This document shows, one piece after another, positions 52,387 to 62,117 of a stretch of 64,000 nucleotides of DNA (positions are counted from its first letter, which is position 1; the number at the start of each line of letters is the position of its first letter). The stretch is taken from NCBI GenBank assembly GCA_965220875.1, contig CBDCRD010000003.1:52289-116288 (forward strand), written 5' to 3'. The stretch is from WTFY01 sp965220875. GTDB lineage: Bacteria > Pseudomonadota > Gammaproteobacteria > UBA4575. Position numbers and translations under genes: made by a program. Under the pieces are notes generated by a model. That model worked only from the letters and a program-made list of their open reading frames with translations, was not told the DNA's origin and did not search any database.

Positions 52387-52697
52387 TCCTGGTCGGGTGG
52401 GGCAAAGGTTCCCGTCAGCAGGTCACAAAGATTGCCAATGGCAACGAGAGCTGTGCATTGTTCCCTGGTCTGACGAACATCAGCCGCCTGTTCCGGATTG
52501 GTTTCACTGTAGGCCAACAGGGTCGTCTGGTACTCGATGATGGTGATGAGACCAACATTTTCGGCGGCCATTTCCTGAGCCTTGGCTGCCAGAAGAGAGG
52601 ATGCCACCGGCGTTTCGGCCGGCACAGGCTGGCCAGCACATCCCAACAACAAGACGGGGACCACCAACACGCCAGCTTTGATCTTCCTTAAATTCAT
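52383..52697 (-). CDS. Small pilus-operon lipoprotein
   Basis: The 104-residue protein from ATG 52697 (GAGGAGGAT upstream) has a lipobox VLLLGCAG and a short helical domain (ASSLLAAKAQEMAAENVG, RQTREQCTALVAI). It lies between the minor pilins and the peptidase. It may be a pilotin- or PilL-like accessory; no firm family. Confidence 0.65.
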   Translation of the reverse strand: MNLRKIKAGVLVVPVLLLGCAGQPVPAETPVASSLLAAKAQEMAAENVGLITIIEYQTTLLAYSETNPEQAADVRQTREQCTALVAIGNLCDLLTGTFAPPDQE

Positions 52698-52713
52698 CTT
52701 TATCCTCCTCATT

Positions 52714-53862
52714 TCAGCACCCATTGCAATTATTCGTTACTGTCAATTCACCAATGATCATGTCCCTTGTTCTTACGCGGGAGAGTGTTGTCGCCCTCCC
52801 TTCATAATCAAGGACAGCACCATTCAGATTGCCGGTAATTGTTACCTCGTCAACCTCCGCTTCATTGGCATGGATGGTACCGGTAACAGTGGCTCCCGCT
52901 GTCCCTGTCATCTCGACATCCGTTGTTACCTGGATATCATTGATCGTGACATCATCCGCAATGGTGGCGTTCGTCAGTTCCAACTGTTGCGCAACATCGA
53001 GATTGGTAACAGTGGCACGGGAAGCCGCGCTCATCCGGACAGCAGTGAGGGTGCCCGTGACGCCGAGATTGCCACCGATGGCCAGATCACCCGAAACATC
53101 CATATCCGTTACCTGCAACGCGCCATCGATATCCAGATCGTCGGCAACCAACAATCTTTCTCCGGACAGTGTGTTGACACCAACCAGATCATGGCCGCCC
53201 ATGTTCAGATCGGTTTCCAGTCTATTGAGTTCAGGATGCCCAGCCATGTGATTCCTGTGCAGATAGGGGGAGACATGGCGTTCCATGGTAACCCACCGCA
53301 GGGCCACCAGATCCTCTGGACCTGGACCATTGGTTCCCAACAGGCTTAAAAGGGATGATGCATTCCAATCCATGCCAAACCCACAAACATGATTCTGGGG
53401 ACATCGATCATTGGGACCGGCAACATGTCCGACCTGGCGTATATCGGAATCATAACGGGGTGTCGGTTTCCGATGGGTTCGCCGATTCGCTGACCAGGTG
53501 TAGACCATGACGACCAGTTCCCTCGCCGAGGGCGCAAAATGAGCAATCCGAATGGCCCGACCAAAAGGCGTTTCCAAGCCAATATGGGCGGGCGGTGTGT
53601 AGGTCGTCACCCGCCCCCGTGCAACGGCCGGCGGCCAGGTTCGCCCAACCGTCCCGGCATACGCATCGGCAACAGCTGTCAGCATGCGGGCTTCCGCCTG
53701 CATAGCCCGGTTTGCACTGTAATCCGTTACCAGCTTGAGGCCCTGGGACACAGCCAGACCGATGACAATCAGGGAAAAAGCGGCCTCAATCAGGGAAACA
53801 CCCGGCCGGGGCCTTGCCCTGGTGATGGCCTTGCCCCATCCGAACGGACTGATTCTGTTCAT
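52714..53862 (-). CDS. PilV-like minor pilin/adhesin 3
   Basis: The 382-residue protein has a type IV prepilin leader RPRPG/VSLIEAAFSLIVIGLAVSQ with Glu at position 5, so it is a normal substrate for the peptidase. A pilin-like region is followed by a long repetitive beta-solenoid-like part (Val/Thr/Asp/Gly runs such as MDVSGDLAIGGNLGVTG) and ends NNCNGC. It shares a GHDL..V block and the CG.G..W motif with the two upstream paralogues. GGGGAAGG precedes ATG 53862. Probably a tip adhesin chosen by recipient-cell surface, like PilV of R64, here without a shufflon. Confidence 0.75.
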   Translation of the reverse strand: MNRISPFGWGKAITRARPRPGVSLIEAAFSLIVIGLAVSQGLKLVTDYSANRAMQAEARMLTAVADAYAGTVGRTWPPAVARGRVTTYTPPAHIGLETPFGRAIRIAHFAPSARELVVMVYTWSANRRTHRKPTPRYDSDIRQVGHVAGPNDRCPQNHVCGFGMDWNASSLLSLLGTNGPGPEDLVALRWVTMERHVSPYLHRNHMAGHPELNRLETDLNMGGHDLVGVNTLSGERLLVADDLDIDGALQVTDMDVSGDLAIGGNLGVTGTLTAVRMSAASRATVTNLDVAQQLELTNATIADDVTINDIQVTTDVEMTGTAGATVTGTIHANEAEVDEVTITGNLNGAVLDYEGRATTLSRVRTRDMIIGELTVTNNCNGC

Positions 53863-53873
53863 ATCACCTTCCC

Positions 53874-55022
53874 CTAGGGACTGACGGAACAGCCTGGCCC
53901 CACGCAGCGGGTGACATAGAGAATGCCCTCCACGGTCAGGTGCCCCGGAGTCACAGCAAGATCGCCTGTGGTTGCCCGATTGACAATCACGTCGCCATCC
54001 ACAGTTGTGGTCGTGGCATCAAGTGTCACCATGGTCAGGGCCGATGCCGAAACATCACCGGTAAGCCGGGAGGTTGTGAGATTGGAGGTCACATTCATAT
54101 CGTCTTCAATCGTCATTGTGCCCGTTGCCGTAAGCCGGTTGGCCGCAATATCATTGACAACCTGTACGTTATTGCCATTCATGGTGTAGATGTCACTGGC
54201 CACATTGGTCGCCGTCAGAGTCCCATTGATGTCCAGGGTGCCGGCGACCTTCAGAGGGGAACCCGCGGAAGATCCGTTGAGTTGAGCCGCCTCGGTCGTA
54301 CCAAGGACCTGCACGGTTGTCCGGGGAACAATGTTCTGCGCCTTGACATGACCGGCATTGACAACATCATGGCCGGCCAGATCCAGATGGGTGGTCATGG
54401 TGGTTCGCACGGGATCGCCCGTATCCACACTCCAGACGAAGGAATCGCTGTCGGGATCGGCATCAAGTAGACGGAGGGCCACCATCGAGCCATCCTCGGG
54501 AGGTGAGGCTAAAAGAACACCAACAGCCGTGTGGTTCCAGCGGAGTCCCGGCCCACAGATTGCACTTGTGGAACAGGGCCCATCATGATCAATGATGCCG
54601 AGATTGACAATACCCGGGGCCGGTCGTGGTGTGCCGGCATCAGGTCCCCTCGTATAGGCCAGAACCCACAGGGTTTGGGCGTCCGGGCTGTAATGCACAA
54701 GATGAAGACCCCGATCGCGTGGCAAGACGGGCCAACCCTCATAGGCATTGAGATCCGTGATGGGGATCACAACAGCGCCTCCGGCACTGATGGCATCGGC
54801 AATTTTGTCCGACAGGGCAAGGAGCGCTTCATCGGCGGCATGATCGGCCAGGGTCGACAGAATGCGGGCTTCGTCCTGAACATTTTTCTGCTGGACGTAT
54901 ATTTCCAGATACTGCACCAGGAAAAGAAGACCGGTCGCTGCGACCATCGTCCACAGGACCGTATCAATCAGAAGAAAACCAGGACGTCTTCGCATCATTC
55001 CCGATAGATTAGACCAACCCAT
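53874..55022 (-). CDS. PilV-like minor pilin/adhesin 2
   Basis: The 382-residue protein from ATG 55022 (2 nt after the previous stop) has leader RRRPG/FLLIDTVLWTMVAATGLLF, with Asp instead of Glu at position 5. The middle carries GPCSTSAICGPGLRW and the LDLAGHDVVNAG block, then repeats (LNGTLTATNV, MTIEDDMNVTS) and ends RCVGPGCSVSP. Two alternative starts exist at 54998/54995. Homologous in layout to the other two. Confidence 0.72.
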   Translation of the reverse strand: MGWSNLSGMMRRRPGFLLIDTVLWTMVAATGLLFLVQYLEIYVQQKNVQDEARILSTLADHAADEALLALSDKIADAISAGGAVVIPITDLNAYEGWPVLPRDRGLHLVHYSPDAQTLWVLAYTRGPDAGTPRPAPGIVNLGIIDHDGPCSTSAICGPGLRWNHTAVGVLLASPPEDGSMVALRLLDADPDSDSFVWSVDTGDPVRTTMTTHLDLAGHDVVNAGHVKAQNIVPRTTVQVLGTTEAAQLNGSSAGSPLKVAGTLDINGTLTATNVASDIYTMNGNNVQVVNDIAANRLTATGTMTIEDDMNVTSNLTTSRLTGDVSASALTMVTLDATTTTVDGDVIVNRATTGDLAVTPGHLTVEGILYVTRCVGPGCSVSP

Positions 55023-55024
55023 GA

Positions 55025-56188
55025 TCAGAAGGCGCTGAACTGACACCCGATGCAGGCTCCGGTGCCGGTAATGGTTACGGTCTCAATGGTCGCATCATCA
55101 TCCACTTGCAGAAATCCCCTGACCTCAAGCGCATCAAAAGCCAGGTTCATGTCATCATCAAGGGTTCGTCCGAACCCATTGCTCACTTGGACATCCCCCG
55201 CAACGACAAAGGATGTTCCTGCGGTCGTCAGGTTGCCGACAACGCTCAGGGCACCTTCAATATCGGCTTCATCAACAACACCCCGAAGGGCCTCCAGGGT
55301 CGATTGTGCCCTCAGATTGCCAATATCAAGCAGATCCTGACTGGTCATATCCGTGAGGGTCTGACGACCCGCAACCGACCCGTCACCACTGACGGTCAGG
55401 TCAATGACCAATCCGTTGCCGGCAACAACAATATCTTCTAAAACCGTTCGCGTGGCCGATCCCGATACGAGATCTCCACGTGCTTCCATGGTGTCGGTTG
55501 TCATCGTGCCAAGCCCGGTCACATGATGGCTACCGGCAAAGTCCAGATCCGTCGACATGACCCCTGATGCGACACCTGCACGTTCCTCCCTGGGCAACCA
55601 GTTCGGATTGATGTCCGCCATGGGCCAGGTAAAAAAAGCCATGTCTTCGGCCGCAAGAGCGCTCCCGCGAATGGTGCCGGAAAGAACCCGAACATTCCCT
55701 GTAAAACTGTCCCGGACCGAACTGGTTCCACCTGAAACCAGAGCAGGAAATCGACCCGCCAGCTGGTTTCGAATGCGATTGACCAGTTGGGGTGGTGTGT
55801 GTCCCCGAGGTTCCAGATTGAGAATGGCCCAGGGATGGATGGAGCCGGCTGGATAATGAACCAGATAATGGAGGTCCCAAAAGCCGGTCAGATCATCATA
55901 GGCCGGGTTCATCCAGGGTGGGGTAACCGAATGGGTTCGAAAGGCCGCGATCTCGCTCGCACTCAATACTCGCTGGGTGTCCGAATTCACGGGGACCGCA
56001 CGTTGCAATTCCAGATGGGCATAATGATCCAGAGCGGCCGCCAGAACAGAAATGGCATCCGCCGCCGCATAAGCCTGATGGTCCAGATCCAGCCGGTTCT
56101 GCCAGTTGAGCCAGGAGACCAACAGCACGCTGGCTCCCCCCAGCGCCAGAGCGGTCGCAGGCAGACTGAAACCCGGACGTTTTTTCAT
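55025..56188 (-). CDS. PilV-like minor pilin/adhesin 1
   Basis: The 387-residue protein has leader KKRPG/FSLPATALALGGASVLLVSW, lacking an acidic residue at position 5, which is unusual and may affect methylation or assembly. It has the DLDFAGSHHVTGLG block, a solenoid-like repeat part (VSGDGSVAGRQ, IEGALSVVGNLTTAG) and ends GACIGCQFSAF. It follows PilS by 10 nt. Confidence 0.72.
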   Translation of the reverse strand: MKKRPGFSLPATALALGGASVLLVSWLNWQNRLDLDHQAYAAADAISVLAAALDHYAHLELQRAVPVNSDTQRVLSASEIAAFRTHSVTPPWMNPAYDDLTGFWDLHYLVHYPAGSIHPWAILNLEPRGHTPPQLVNRIRNQLAGRFPALVSGGTSSVRDSFTGNVRVLSGTIRGSALAAEDMAFFTWPMADINPNWLPREERAGVASGVMSTDLDFAGSHHVTGLGTMTTDTMEARGDLVSGSATRTVLEDIVVAGNGLVIDLTVSGDGSVAGRQTLTDMTSQDLLDIGNLRAQSTLEALRGVVDEADIEGALSVVGNLTTAGTSFVVAGDVQVSNGFGRTLDDDMNLAFDALEVRGFLQVDDDATIETVTITGTGACIGCQFSAF

Positions 56189-56198
56189 ACGAGGCCTC

Positions 56199-56807
56199 TT
56201 ACTGAAACGTCAAGGCCACATGCTGGGTCGCTGAATTGTTACATTGGTCAGCAACATTGGCCACCGTCCATTGGGCCCCACCACTGGTGGCATCAACATC
56301 CAGGGTCCTGGTCGGCGCCGTGGCCGAGAGATTGCCCCCAAACGTGGCCGACAGGGCCGATCGGGTGACCGCGTATTCACTCAAAAGAGCGTTGCATATA
56401 TCCGTTGGTGTGCTGCGCAGCTGCACCGAAAAGGTGTTGTTGCTGTGCGCCTGCATCCGGATTTCCGTGTTAAAGGGGGAGACGATGCCCGACGCAAAGT
56501 TACTGCTGAGATAATTGGAGGGAACCTTCTTGCCGTCGGTCAGAAACCTCGGCAGGTCATTACGACTGGTCCCGATCGCATCATAGTCGATCGACCCGGA
56601 GTACAGGGACTTGGTCCCACTGACCAGGGTCTGAACCAGGGCTTTCGTGTTGTTCTCGGTCTGGCGCAACTGAATGGTGTAGAAGGTGCCGATGATGACG
56701 CCCAAGAGAACCCCGATGATGATAAAGGCAAACCCCAGCTCAAGCATGGTGTAGCCCTTGCGAACTCCAAAGGGCCGTACTTTTGATGACGAAACAGAAT
56801 TGAACAT
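56199..56807 (-). CDS. pilS: Major type IVb pilin PilS
   Basis: The 202-residue prepilin starts at ATG 56807 with AAGGAG 7 nt upstream. Leader ends VRKG/YTMLELGFAFIIIGVLLG, with Glu5 of mature pilin in place. The C-terminal half has a Cys pair (TDICNALL and DQCNNS) that should close the D-loop. It is the likely shaft subunit of the thin pilus used in mating. The longer frame from 56888 has no ribosome-binding site. Confidence 0.85.
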   Translation of the reverse strand: MFNSVSSSKVRPFGVRKGYTMLELGFAFIIIGVLLGVIIGTFYTIQLRQTENNTKALVQTLVSGTKSLYSGSIDYDAIGTSRNDLPRFLTDGKKVPSNYLSSNFASGIVSPFNTEIRMQAHSNNTFSVQLRSTPTDICNALLSEYAVTRSALSATFGGNLSATAPTRTLDVDATSGGAQWTVANVADQCNNSATQHVALTFQ

Positions 56808-56853
56808 AATTACTCCTTGCAAGAAAAATAGTACTGTTTTGAGTGTTTGGGTT

Positions 56854-57924
56854 TTACTGAACAGCTCCCAGTTCACTGACGATGGCAAAGATGGACAGCA
56901 TGGCCACCAGCAACGAGCTGGTCACAACCATCATGATAAAGACATTCAATCCGGTGGCCATAATCTTGATCTGCTGCTGAATGTCACTGACCCAGGAGGT
57001 CATGAATCCGGAAAAATTGTTCAGCCAGTCACCGCCCCGTTCGGAATATTTGGCCATGATGAGAGCCAGTTCCTCGGACGGATAGCCCTGCCCGGCCTGA
57101 TGAGCGGCACTGCCGACCCCACCCGATTGCTGGTCGGCATATCGGGCCATGGTCGCAATCCGGTTGCGGACATAGCCCCTGGACTGACGGGCCATACGCT
57201 CAAGCAACCGCTTGTTGAGATCCCCACCCATGCGCCCCCGCTCAATGACCGTCATCAGAAAGGCCACCCCCGTTGTAATCCGGTAGAGGGAAAAGGGCGG
57301 TATACGATCCAGAATGACCCGACCGGGGCCCGTGTAAGTCCGGATAAAATAGCGAAAGGCCAGGATGAGAGCCAAAGCCCCAAGCAATGTCACTCCGAGA
57401 TTGTTCACATAAGCCATGGAGACCCTGGCAACAAACCTTGGAAAGGGACTCCATTCCTCAAGGGGGGTGATGCCGATGAAGGCTGGAAACAGCTGCGATC
57501 CAAAAATATAGTACAGCAGAAACACCACGCACAACCCTATGAGCGAAGGGAGAATAATACCGAAAATGGTCCGTTTCATGGTGCGCTGGATTTCGAGAAT
57601 GCGGTGCGCCGCCTGATACATGTTACTGGCTTCGGCCGACCCCCAGGAGCTGAACATGAGAGCTTCCGAAGGGGTGACATACTTGCTTATTTCCGCTGGA
57701 AAGGTGTTCTGGCCGATGCTGTAACGCAAACGACCCAGAATATAGACTGTGGCGTTCTGCTTTTTCTTTTTGTTGATGTCAATCACCGATTCGATGGCGT
57801 CACTTTCCCCCATGGATTCCTTCGTTAAATCACCAATCAGACGCCAGATGCCACTTCGGACCCTGGTATCAAACTGAAGCTTGTAGAACCAGACAATCCA
57901 ATCGGGCTTGCGACGTTGCATCAT
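56854..57924 (-). CDS. pilR: PilR, GspF-type inner-membrane platform protein
   Basis: The 356-residue protein from ATG 57924 has the GspF/PilC two-fold layout: helices near FGIILPSLIGLCVVFLLYYIF, LGVTLLGALALILAF and the C-terminal MATGLNVFIMMVVTSSLLVAM, with ERGGDWLNNFSGFM repeats of the domain. It forms the inner-membrane core that the PilQ ATPase drives. A GAGGT site lies in the end of pilQ. Confidence 0.85.
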   Translation of the reverse strand: MMQRRKPDWIVWFYKLQFDTRVRSGIWRLIGDLTKESMGESDAIESVIDINKKKKQNATVYILGRLRYSIGQNTFPAEISKYVTPSEALMFSSWGSAEASNMYQAAHRILEIQRTMKRTIFGIILPSLIGLCVVFLLYYIFGSQLFPAFIGITPLEEWSPFPRFVARVSMAYVNNLGVTLLGALALILAFRYFIRTYTGPGRVILDRIPPFSLYRITTGVAFLMTVIERGRMGGDLNKRLLERMARQSRGYVRNRIATMARYADQQSGGVGSAAHQAGQGYPSEELALIMAKYSERGGDWLNNFSGFMTSWVSDIQQQIKIMATGLNVFIMMVVTSSLLVAMLSIFAIVSELGAVQ

Positions 57925-57931
57925 AACCACG

Positions 57932-59671
57932 TTAGACCTCGCACTGGTCCTGCTGCCGTTCAGAAGAGGAGGGCAGTCTAAGAACATTCACATTGTGAAG
58001 GATAGCTGGTGCTGCGTCCTCTGTACGGCGTGTCCGGGCAGCCTGATCATCGGGATCCCACCCCTTGCGGATACCGTCATGGGGGTCAACCAGTCCCTCG
58101 CGAATGAGACTCTCTATTTTCTGGGCAATGGTCCGGCCTCCCATGCCCCCTTTCTCTTTTGGCGTCAGCCAGTGTTTCTTGGCCCCCAGCATATCCGAAT
58201 TCCGCACGTGCAACAGATACCGTTCGTCGGGTTCAATGGTTTCCGCCACCGCTATCTGGCGTTCATAGCCGGCCCAGGCCTGCTGGCCGGAATCACCCAT
58301 TTCCTGAGGGACACAATGCGTGCACCCCGCCCTGTTACGGAGACGAACCCGGTCAAAATCAGGAGCGAGGGCCGATCGAAAATAGTCATCCCAGGACCGT
58401 GATGACCCCACGAGGTTCTGCTGGACAGAGGCTTCGCGCAAGGGTGTGGAACAGTGAGAACAAAGAATCGGCAACAAGGTCTGTTTCATTAACAGGGCAA
58501 CCGTGTCCGGCTTGGACAGTTCGGAGGGCTTGATGCCCATATCAATGAGGCGAAACAGAATGCCGTTGGCCGAACTGACATGAATGGTTGTCCAGACCTG
58601 ATGACCCGTATCCACAAACTGCAACACCTCCTTGGCCGCCTCCTGATCACGAATTTCGGATATGGTGCCAACATGGGGGTTGACCCGTACAAAGTGCATC
58701 AGGGCCTTCCTGTAGGCAACCTTGCGATCCTCGGGCGTTCCGGCCGATCGCACGGGAATTTGGACAATACCATCCTTGTCCATCTTGTATTCGACAGGAT
58801 CCTCAATGGTAACGATACGAATGCGTCCGTCATGTTCACGATACTGTTCGGTGAGACACCGGATCATGGTGGTCGATTTGCCATCACCCGTCGCCCCGCC
58901 GATGATAATGGCCCCGTGGAGAGAGCGGCGGGAGCGTGCCAAAGCGCCATAGACATTCTCATCAAAACCCAAATTTTCCAGGGTTGCCGTCTCCTGTTGG
59001 GCCTCATCCGAATAGAAAAATCGCAACACAATATGCTGCCCCACCCCGGCACTTGTTTCATGGTAACCTTTCTGACCCCGCAGTTTGATCACTCCCCTGG
59101 GCATTCGAAAATCATTGGAAGGCGTAATGGCAAAACTTTGAAACGCCATGATGACAATGGAGGGATCACCACCCCCCTCATCCCGACGATCGAACAGATG
59201 CGAGATGATCTTGTTGCCCTCACTGACCGTCAGATAACGCCCCATGTTGAATTCCCGGCCGGCAATGTTTACCCGAACGATGGTCTTGGTGGCCTCCTGG
59301 GTAAACCAGAGATCACTGGCCCGAGCCCGGGCGGCATCTTCCAAAATCTGATGGAGTTTGTTGATGACCCGCGCATCATCATCGTCCTCATAACTGAAAT
59401 CCATATCGGCTTCGGCATAGAGAGCCGCCAGGTCTTCCATGGTGATGTGGCGGATCTTGTTGTTGTGCAACTCCGGTAAATCACCGGTCGCCTGATACTT
59501 CTGGACTGTGGCGGTAAAATATCGGTCCCAGCGCTTGCCCTCCACCACATAGTATTCGCCGGTTTCCGGCCGACAGGCCGCAATATCCTTGAAATTGGGA
59601 TCCGGCAGGACAACAATACCGTTCTCCAGGGTTTTTATCCTGGTCTGGCGTCGCAAACGGTGAAAGGCCAC
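57932..59671 (-). CDS. pilQ: PilQ pilus-assembly ATPase
   Basis: The start is GTG 59671 just after the pilP stop, with AGGGG upstream; a longer frame from 59947 would lie inside pilP. The 579-residue protein is a PilB/GspE-type ATPase: Walker A GGATGDGKSTT, Asp box RIRIVTIEDPVEYKM, a His box around TGHQVWTTIHVSS, and CSHCSTP...GCTHC zinc-binding pairs. It powers pilus extension together with PilR. Confidence 0.9.
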   Translation of the reverse strand: MAFHRLRRQTRIKTLENGIVVLPDPNFKDIAACRPETGEYYVVEGKRWDRYFTATVQKYQATGDLPELHNNKIRHITMEDLAALYAEADMDFSYEDDDDARVINKLHQILEDAARARASDLWFTQEATKTIVRVNIAGREFNMGRYLTVSEGNKIISHLFDRRDEGGGDPSIVIMAFQSFAITPSNDFRMPRGVIKLRGQKGYHETSAGVGQHIVLRFFYSDEAQQETATLENLGFDENVYGALARSRRSLHGAIIIGGATGDGKSTTMIRCLTEQYREHDGRIRIVTIEDPVEYKMDKDGIVQIPVRSAGTPEDRKVAYRKALMHFVRVNPHVGTISEIRDQEAAKEVLQFVDTGHQVWTTIHVSSANGILFRLIDMGIKPSELSKPDTVALLMKQTLLPILCSHCSTPLREASVQQNLVGSSRSWDDYFRSALAPDFDRVRLRNRAGCTHCVPQEMGDSGQQAWAGYERQIAVAETIEPDERYLLHVRNSDMLGAKKHWLTPKEKGGMGGRTIAQKIESLIREGLVDPHDGIRKGWDPDDQAARTRRTEDAAPAILHNVNVLRLPSSSERQQDQCEV

Positions 59672-59672
59672 G

Positions 59673-60650
59673 TTACCAGCCCCTGCCTGCACCGATCTCG
59701 GGCTCAATGATATCCAGGGTGCCCTCTCCGAACGTCCGGACCGGCCCATCTGACACCAGGGGCTCCTGCCCTGCCGGGTTGGCGGGTTGGCGATTTCCAG
59801 GGACCACCATTGAGGTCTCGGATACCGATTCGGCAGGGTCTGCCAGCAGGGATGAAGGGCGAGCCCGCAGGGGCACCATTTCAGTATGACCCTGGTGGTC
59901 CCCAATCTCAATACCCCTGGCATGAATATCGGTGACAATCCGTCCATCCGGCAGAATATCCCTGCGTTTGACCCGAAGACTGTGACCCTCCATCGTTACC
60001 AACCGCGCCTGCCAATGCGATCCGGCCCGCATGACAGCATGCAGACTGTAGGAAAGAGGAGGCCGGCACCAGTCCTGATTTTTTGGTTCCCGCAGGGCAT
60101 CAGACCCTGCGGAGGGATCCTCCTGATCCCGGGCGTCTGCTCGTTCCAGATCCAACAATTTTGGTCTGTCCGGCCCCTTGCTTTCCACTGATTCAACAAG
60201 TGGTGCTTCCGTCGGTGTCGCAATCGCCACAATCGGATCCTCTGGCATGATGCACTCAACTTGTTCGACTGGAGCAAGGACGGGCGAAAGGGTTGCGGAT
60301 TCACGGCCCGCCGGTTGGATATTGAGTTTTTCACGCAGGAGGGCGTCGTTTCTGGCGATCGTCAACAGCAATTCCTGACGTTCCCGGCACAGCAGAAGAA
60401 CCTCACGTTCAACGGCATAAATGTCAAGCACCGCCGGCGATTCATCCGCCAGACCCAAATAGGCCTTGCTCAAAAGATCATGCGGACACACCGCCTCCTG
60501 GTGATTCGCAGAGACACCAACCTCAAGGGATGACGATTCGAAAAAGGGTTCATTCTGGGCCAGGGATTCGGGTAACCCTAAAACCACCCCAAGGGCCGAG
60601 ATGCCAACACAAGCAAGACCCGCAAACCATGAATGTAACCTTGGCGCCAT
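59673..60650 (-). CDS. pilP: PilP pilus-assembly protein
   Basis: The 325-residue protein has a signal peptide (WFAGLACVGISALGVVLGLPESLAQ), a helical region (LLCRERQELLLTIARNDALL), a Pro/Glu-rich linker and a small C-terminal beta domain (SHWQARLVTMEGHSLRVKRRDILPDGRIVTDI). This matches the R64-type PilP that links the inner-membrane platform to the secretin. The start overlaps the pilO stop by one base. Confidence 0.78.
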   Translation of the reverse strand: MAPRLHSWFAGLACVGISALGVVLGLPESLAQNEPFFESSSLEVGVSANHQEAVCPHDLLSKAYLGLADESPAVLDIYAVEREVLLLCRERQELLLTIARNDALLREKLNIQPAGRESATLSPVLAPVEQVECIMPEDPIVAIATPTEAPLVESVESKGPDRPKLLDLERADARDQEDPSAGSDALREPKNQDWCRPPLSYSLHAVMRAGSHWQARLVTMEGHSLRVKRRDILPDGRIVTDIHARGIEIGDHQGHTEMVPLRARPSSLLADPAESVSETSMVVPGNRQPANPAGQEPLVSDGPVRTFGEGTLDIIEPEIGAGRGW

Positions 60651-62107
60651 CAGTTGACCCCGACCGGTAATTGCAGAATATTGGGGTGTCCCAGCGTCAG
60701 AGTCATCTCGCCCTTCGTCCGACTGACATTATAGACGCCAAAGGGTGTCTGTTCATGCATTTCATGCAGTATGGGAAAGACATGTCGATCGCGAACGGAC
60801 GTCCGGACAACCAGTCGGTCATTGTCCACTTCAATCGCGGTCGCGGTGCCCAGAAATTGCCGATTGGCATGATCCCTGAAGGCATCCATGTCAAAATCCC
60901 GTTCCTGCCAGGGCTGAAGGCTGACCTCCAGGGGCAGTGAGAGAATCATGGCATCCGGTGTCATCGCAACCGTGCCTTCCCAGGTACGGGTGGTGATTGC
61001 GGCCGCCTGCAGGGTCAACCATTCATGATGTTCACCCTTGATGCGGTAGCTCCGGTAGGCCGAACCGCGTTCAGGTCTGGCGTAAAAGGGCTGATGATGC
61101 GCATCCTGCATCCCACGGGCGGAACAGCCGATGGTTTCCAGTGTCCAGCCCGGCGAAACCGGCCAGGACTGTTCCTGAAGCTGCCGGCAAAGAGATGTGA
61201 ACGCAAGCCAGTCAATGACATGGGGTTGAGTCAGGACGGGCTGTGGCGGCGGTTCCACCAGTCCGATTGAAATGAGGACCTCCCGTCCAGAACCCGTCAA
61301 CAGATAAAGGGAACTGCCCATAAGCAGGGTGAGGGCAACACACACAGCCAGACCGAATCTGACCACAACAGGTTGATATCGACTGTTGAGAAATTGGGGC
61401 TCCTCCTCCGGAAGTTTCCATTTCCGGTCATACTGCTCAACAGGGATGGTTGTAACGCTCCCCGGCAGGATACCGGCCAGAAACGCCTCGTCGGCAACCA
61501 ACTGCTCAAGGGCCCGATCGGTACATTCCTGCTGAATAAAGGATCGCACATAATCCGGATCACAGGTAAGCATTTCACGGTCATAGACCGGACGGCCATC
61601 ATGAAAGACCGCTGACCAGTAAAGCGGCTCCTCGCGGTCCTCATTTTCGTCCTTCAGGAGAATTCGGGTCGCTCCGGCCCAGTCCGGTGTGTCCTGCTGA
61701 ATGCCCAGCTGGCCAGCAACCATCGGCATCAGAATTGGGTAATCAGAACTCAATTTCTGCGGTGACACAATATGGGAATCCCGCCAGGCAAGATGCATCG
61801 GAAAACGGGAGAAAAAGCCGGGCTTTTCACTGGACCATTGAAACCCAACCAGATAGGTATCACCCCGCCAGCGAAAAAAACGACTCTCGGGCAGGGTTCC
61901 CGATCCCACTCGTGCTTTTGTCCTCATGGGGCGCCAAAACAGTCTTGCGAGAAGAGAAGTCCCCCATGGCTTTGTGCGCGGTTTCCTCTCACCCGTGCCT
62001 TCAGGGAGACCCTCATTGGTCACCAAAGGATCGGTTTTATCGTTCTTTCTATCGGTAGGGGATTTTTGCCTGCGTGCCGCCAGGAAGGAGTGCAATGTGC
62101 GAAACAT
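60650..62107 (-). CDS. pilO: PilO pilus accessory protein
   Basis: The 485-residue protein from ATG 62107, 10 nt after pilN, has an N-terminal cytoplasmic region (RWRGDTYLVGFQWS, MVAGQLGIQQD), one membrane helix (VVVRFGLAVCVALTLLMGSSLYLL) and a periplasmic domain with two Cys (SLCRQLQ, TIGCSARG). This is the PilO/TcpO-like layout in type IVb loci. The extended frame to 62212 lies inside pilN. Confidence 0.78.
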   Translation of the reverse strand: MFRTLHSFLAARRQKSPTDRKNDKTDPLVTNEGLPEGTGERKPRTKPWGTSLLARLFWRPMRTKARVGSGTLPESRFFRWRGDTYLVGFQWSSEKPGFFSRFPMHLAWRDSHIVSPQKLSSDYPILMPMVAGQLGIQQDTPDWAGATRILLKDENEDREEPLYWSAVFHDGRPVYDREMLTCDPDYVRSFIQQECTDRALEQLVADEAFLAGILPGSVTTIPVEQYDRKWKLPEEEPQFLNSRYQPVVVRFGLAVCVALTLLMGSSLYLLTGSGREVLISIGLVEPPPQPVLTQPHVIDWLAFTSLCRQLQEQSWPVSPGWTLETIGCSARGMQDAHHQPFYARPERGSAYRSYRIKGEHHEWLTLQAAAITTRTWEGTVAMTPDAMILSLPLEVSLQPWQERDFDMDAFRDHANRQFLGTATAIEVDNDRLVVRTSVRDRHVFPILHEMHEQTPFGVYNVSRTKGEMTLTLGHPNILQLPVGVN

Positions 62108-62117
62108 GCAACGCGCC

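Noticed and set aside
52700..56200. Shufflon (invertible pilV segments)
   Set aside because: All three minor pilin genes are complete and in the same orientation with no short inverted repeats seen between them.
59672..59947. Extended PilQ N-terminus inside pilP
   Set aside because: The extra residues are low-quality antisense-like sequence in another frame of pilP; GTG 59671 follows the pilP stop with a ribosome-binding site.
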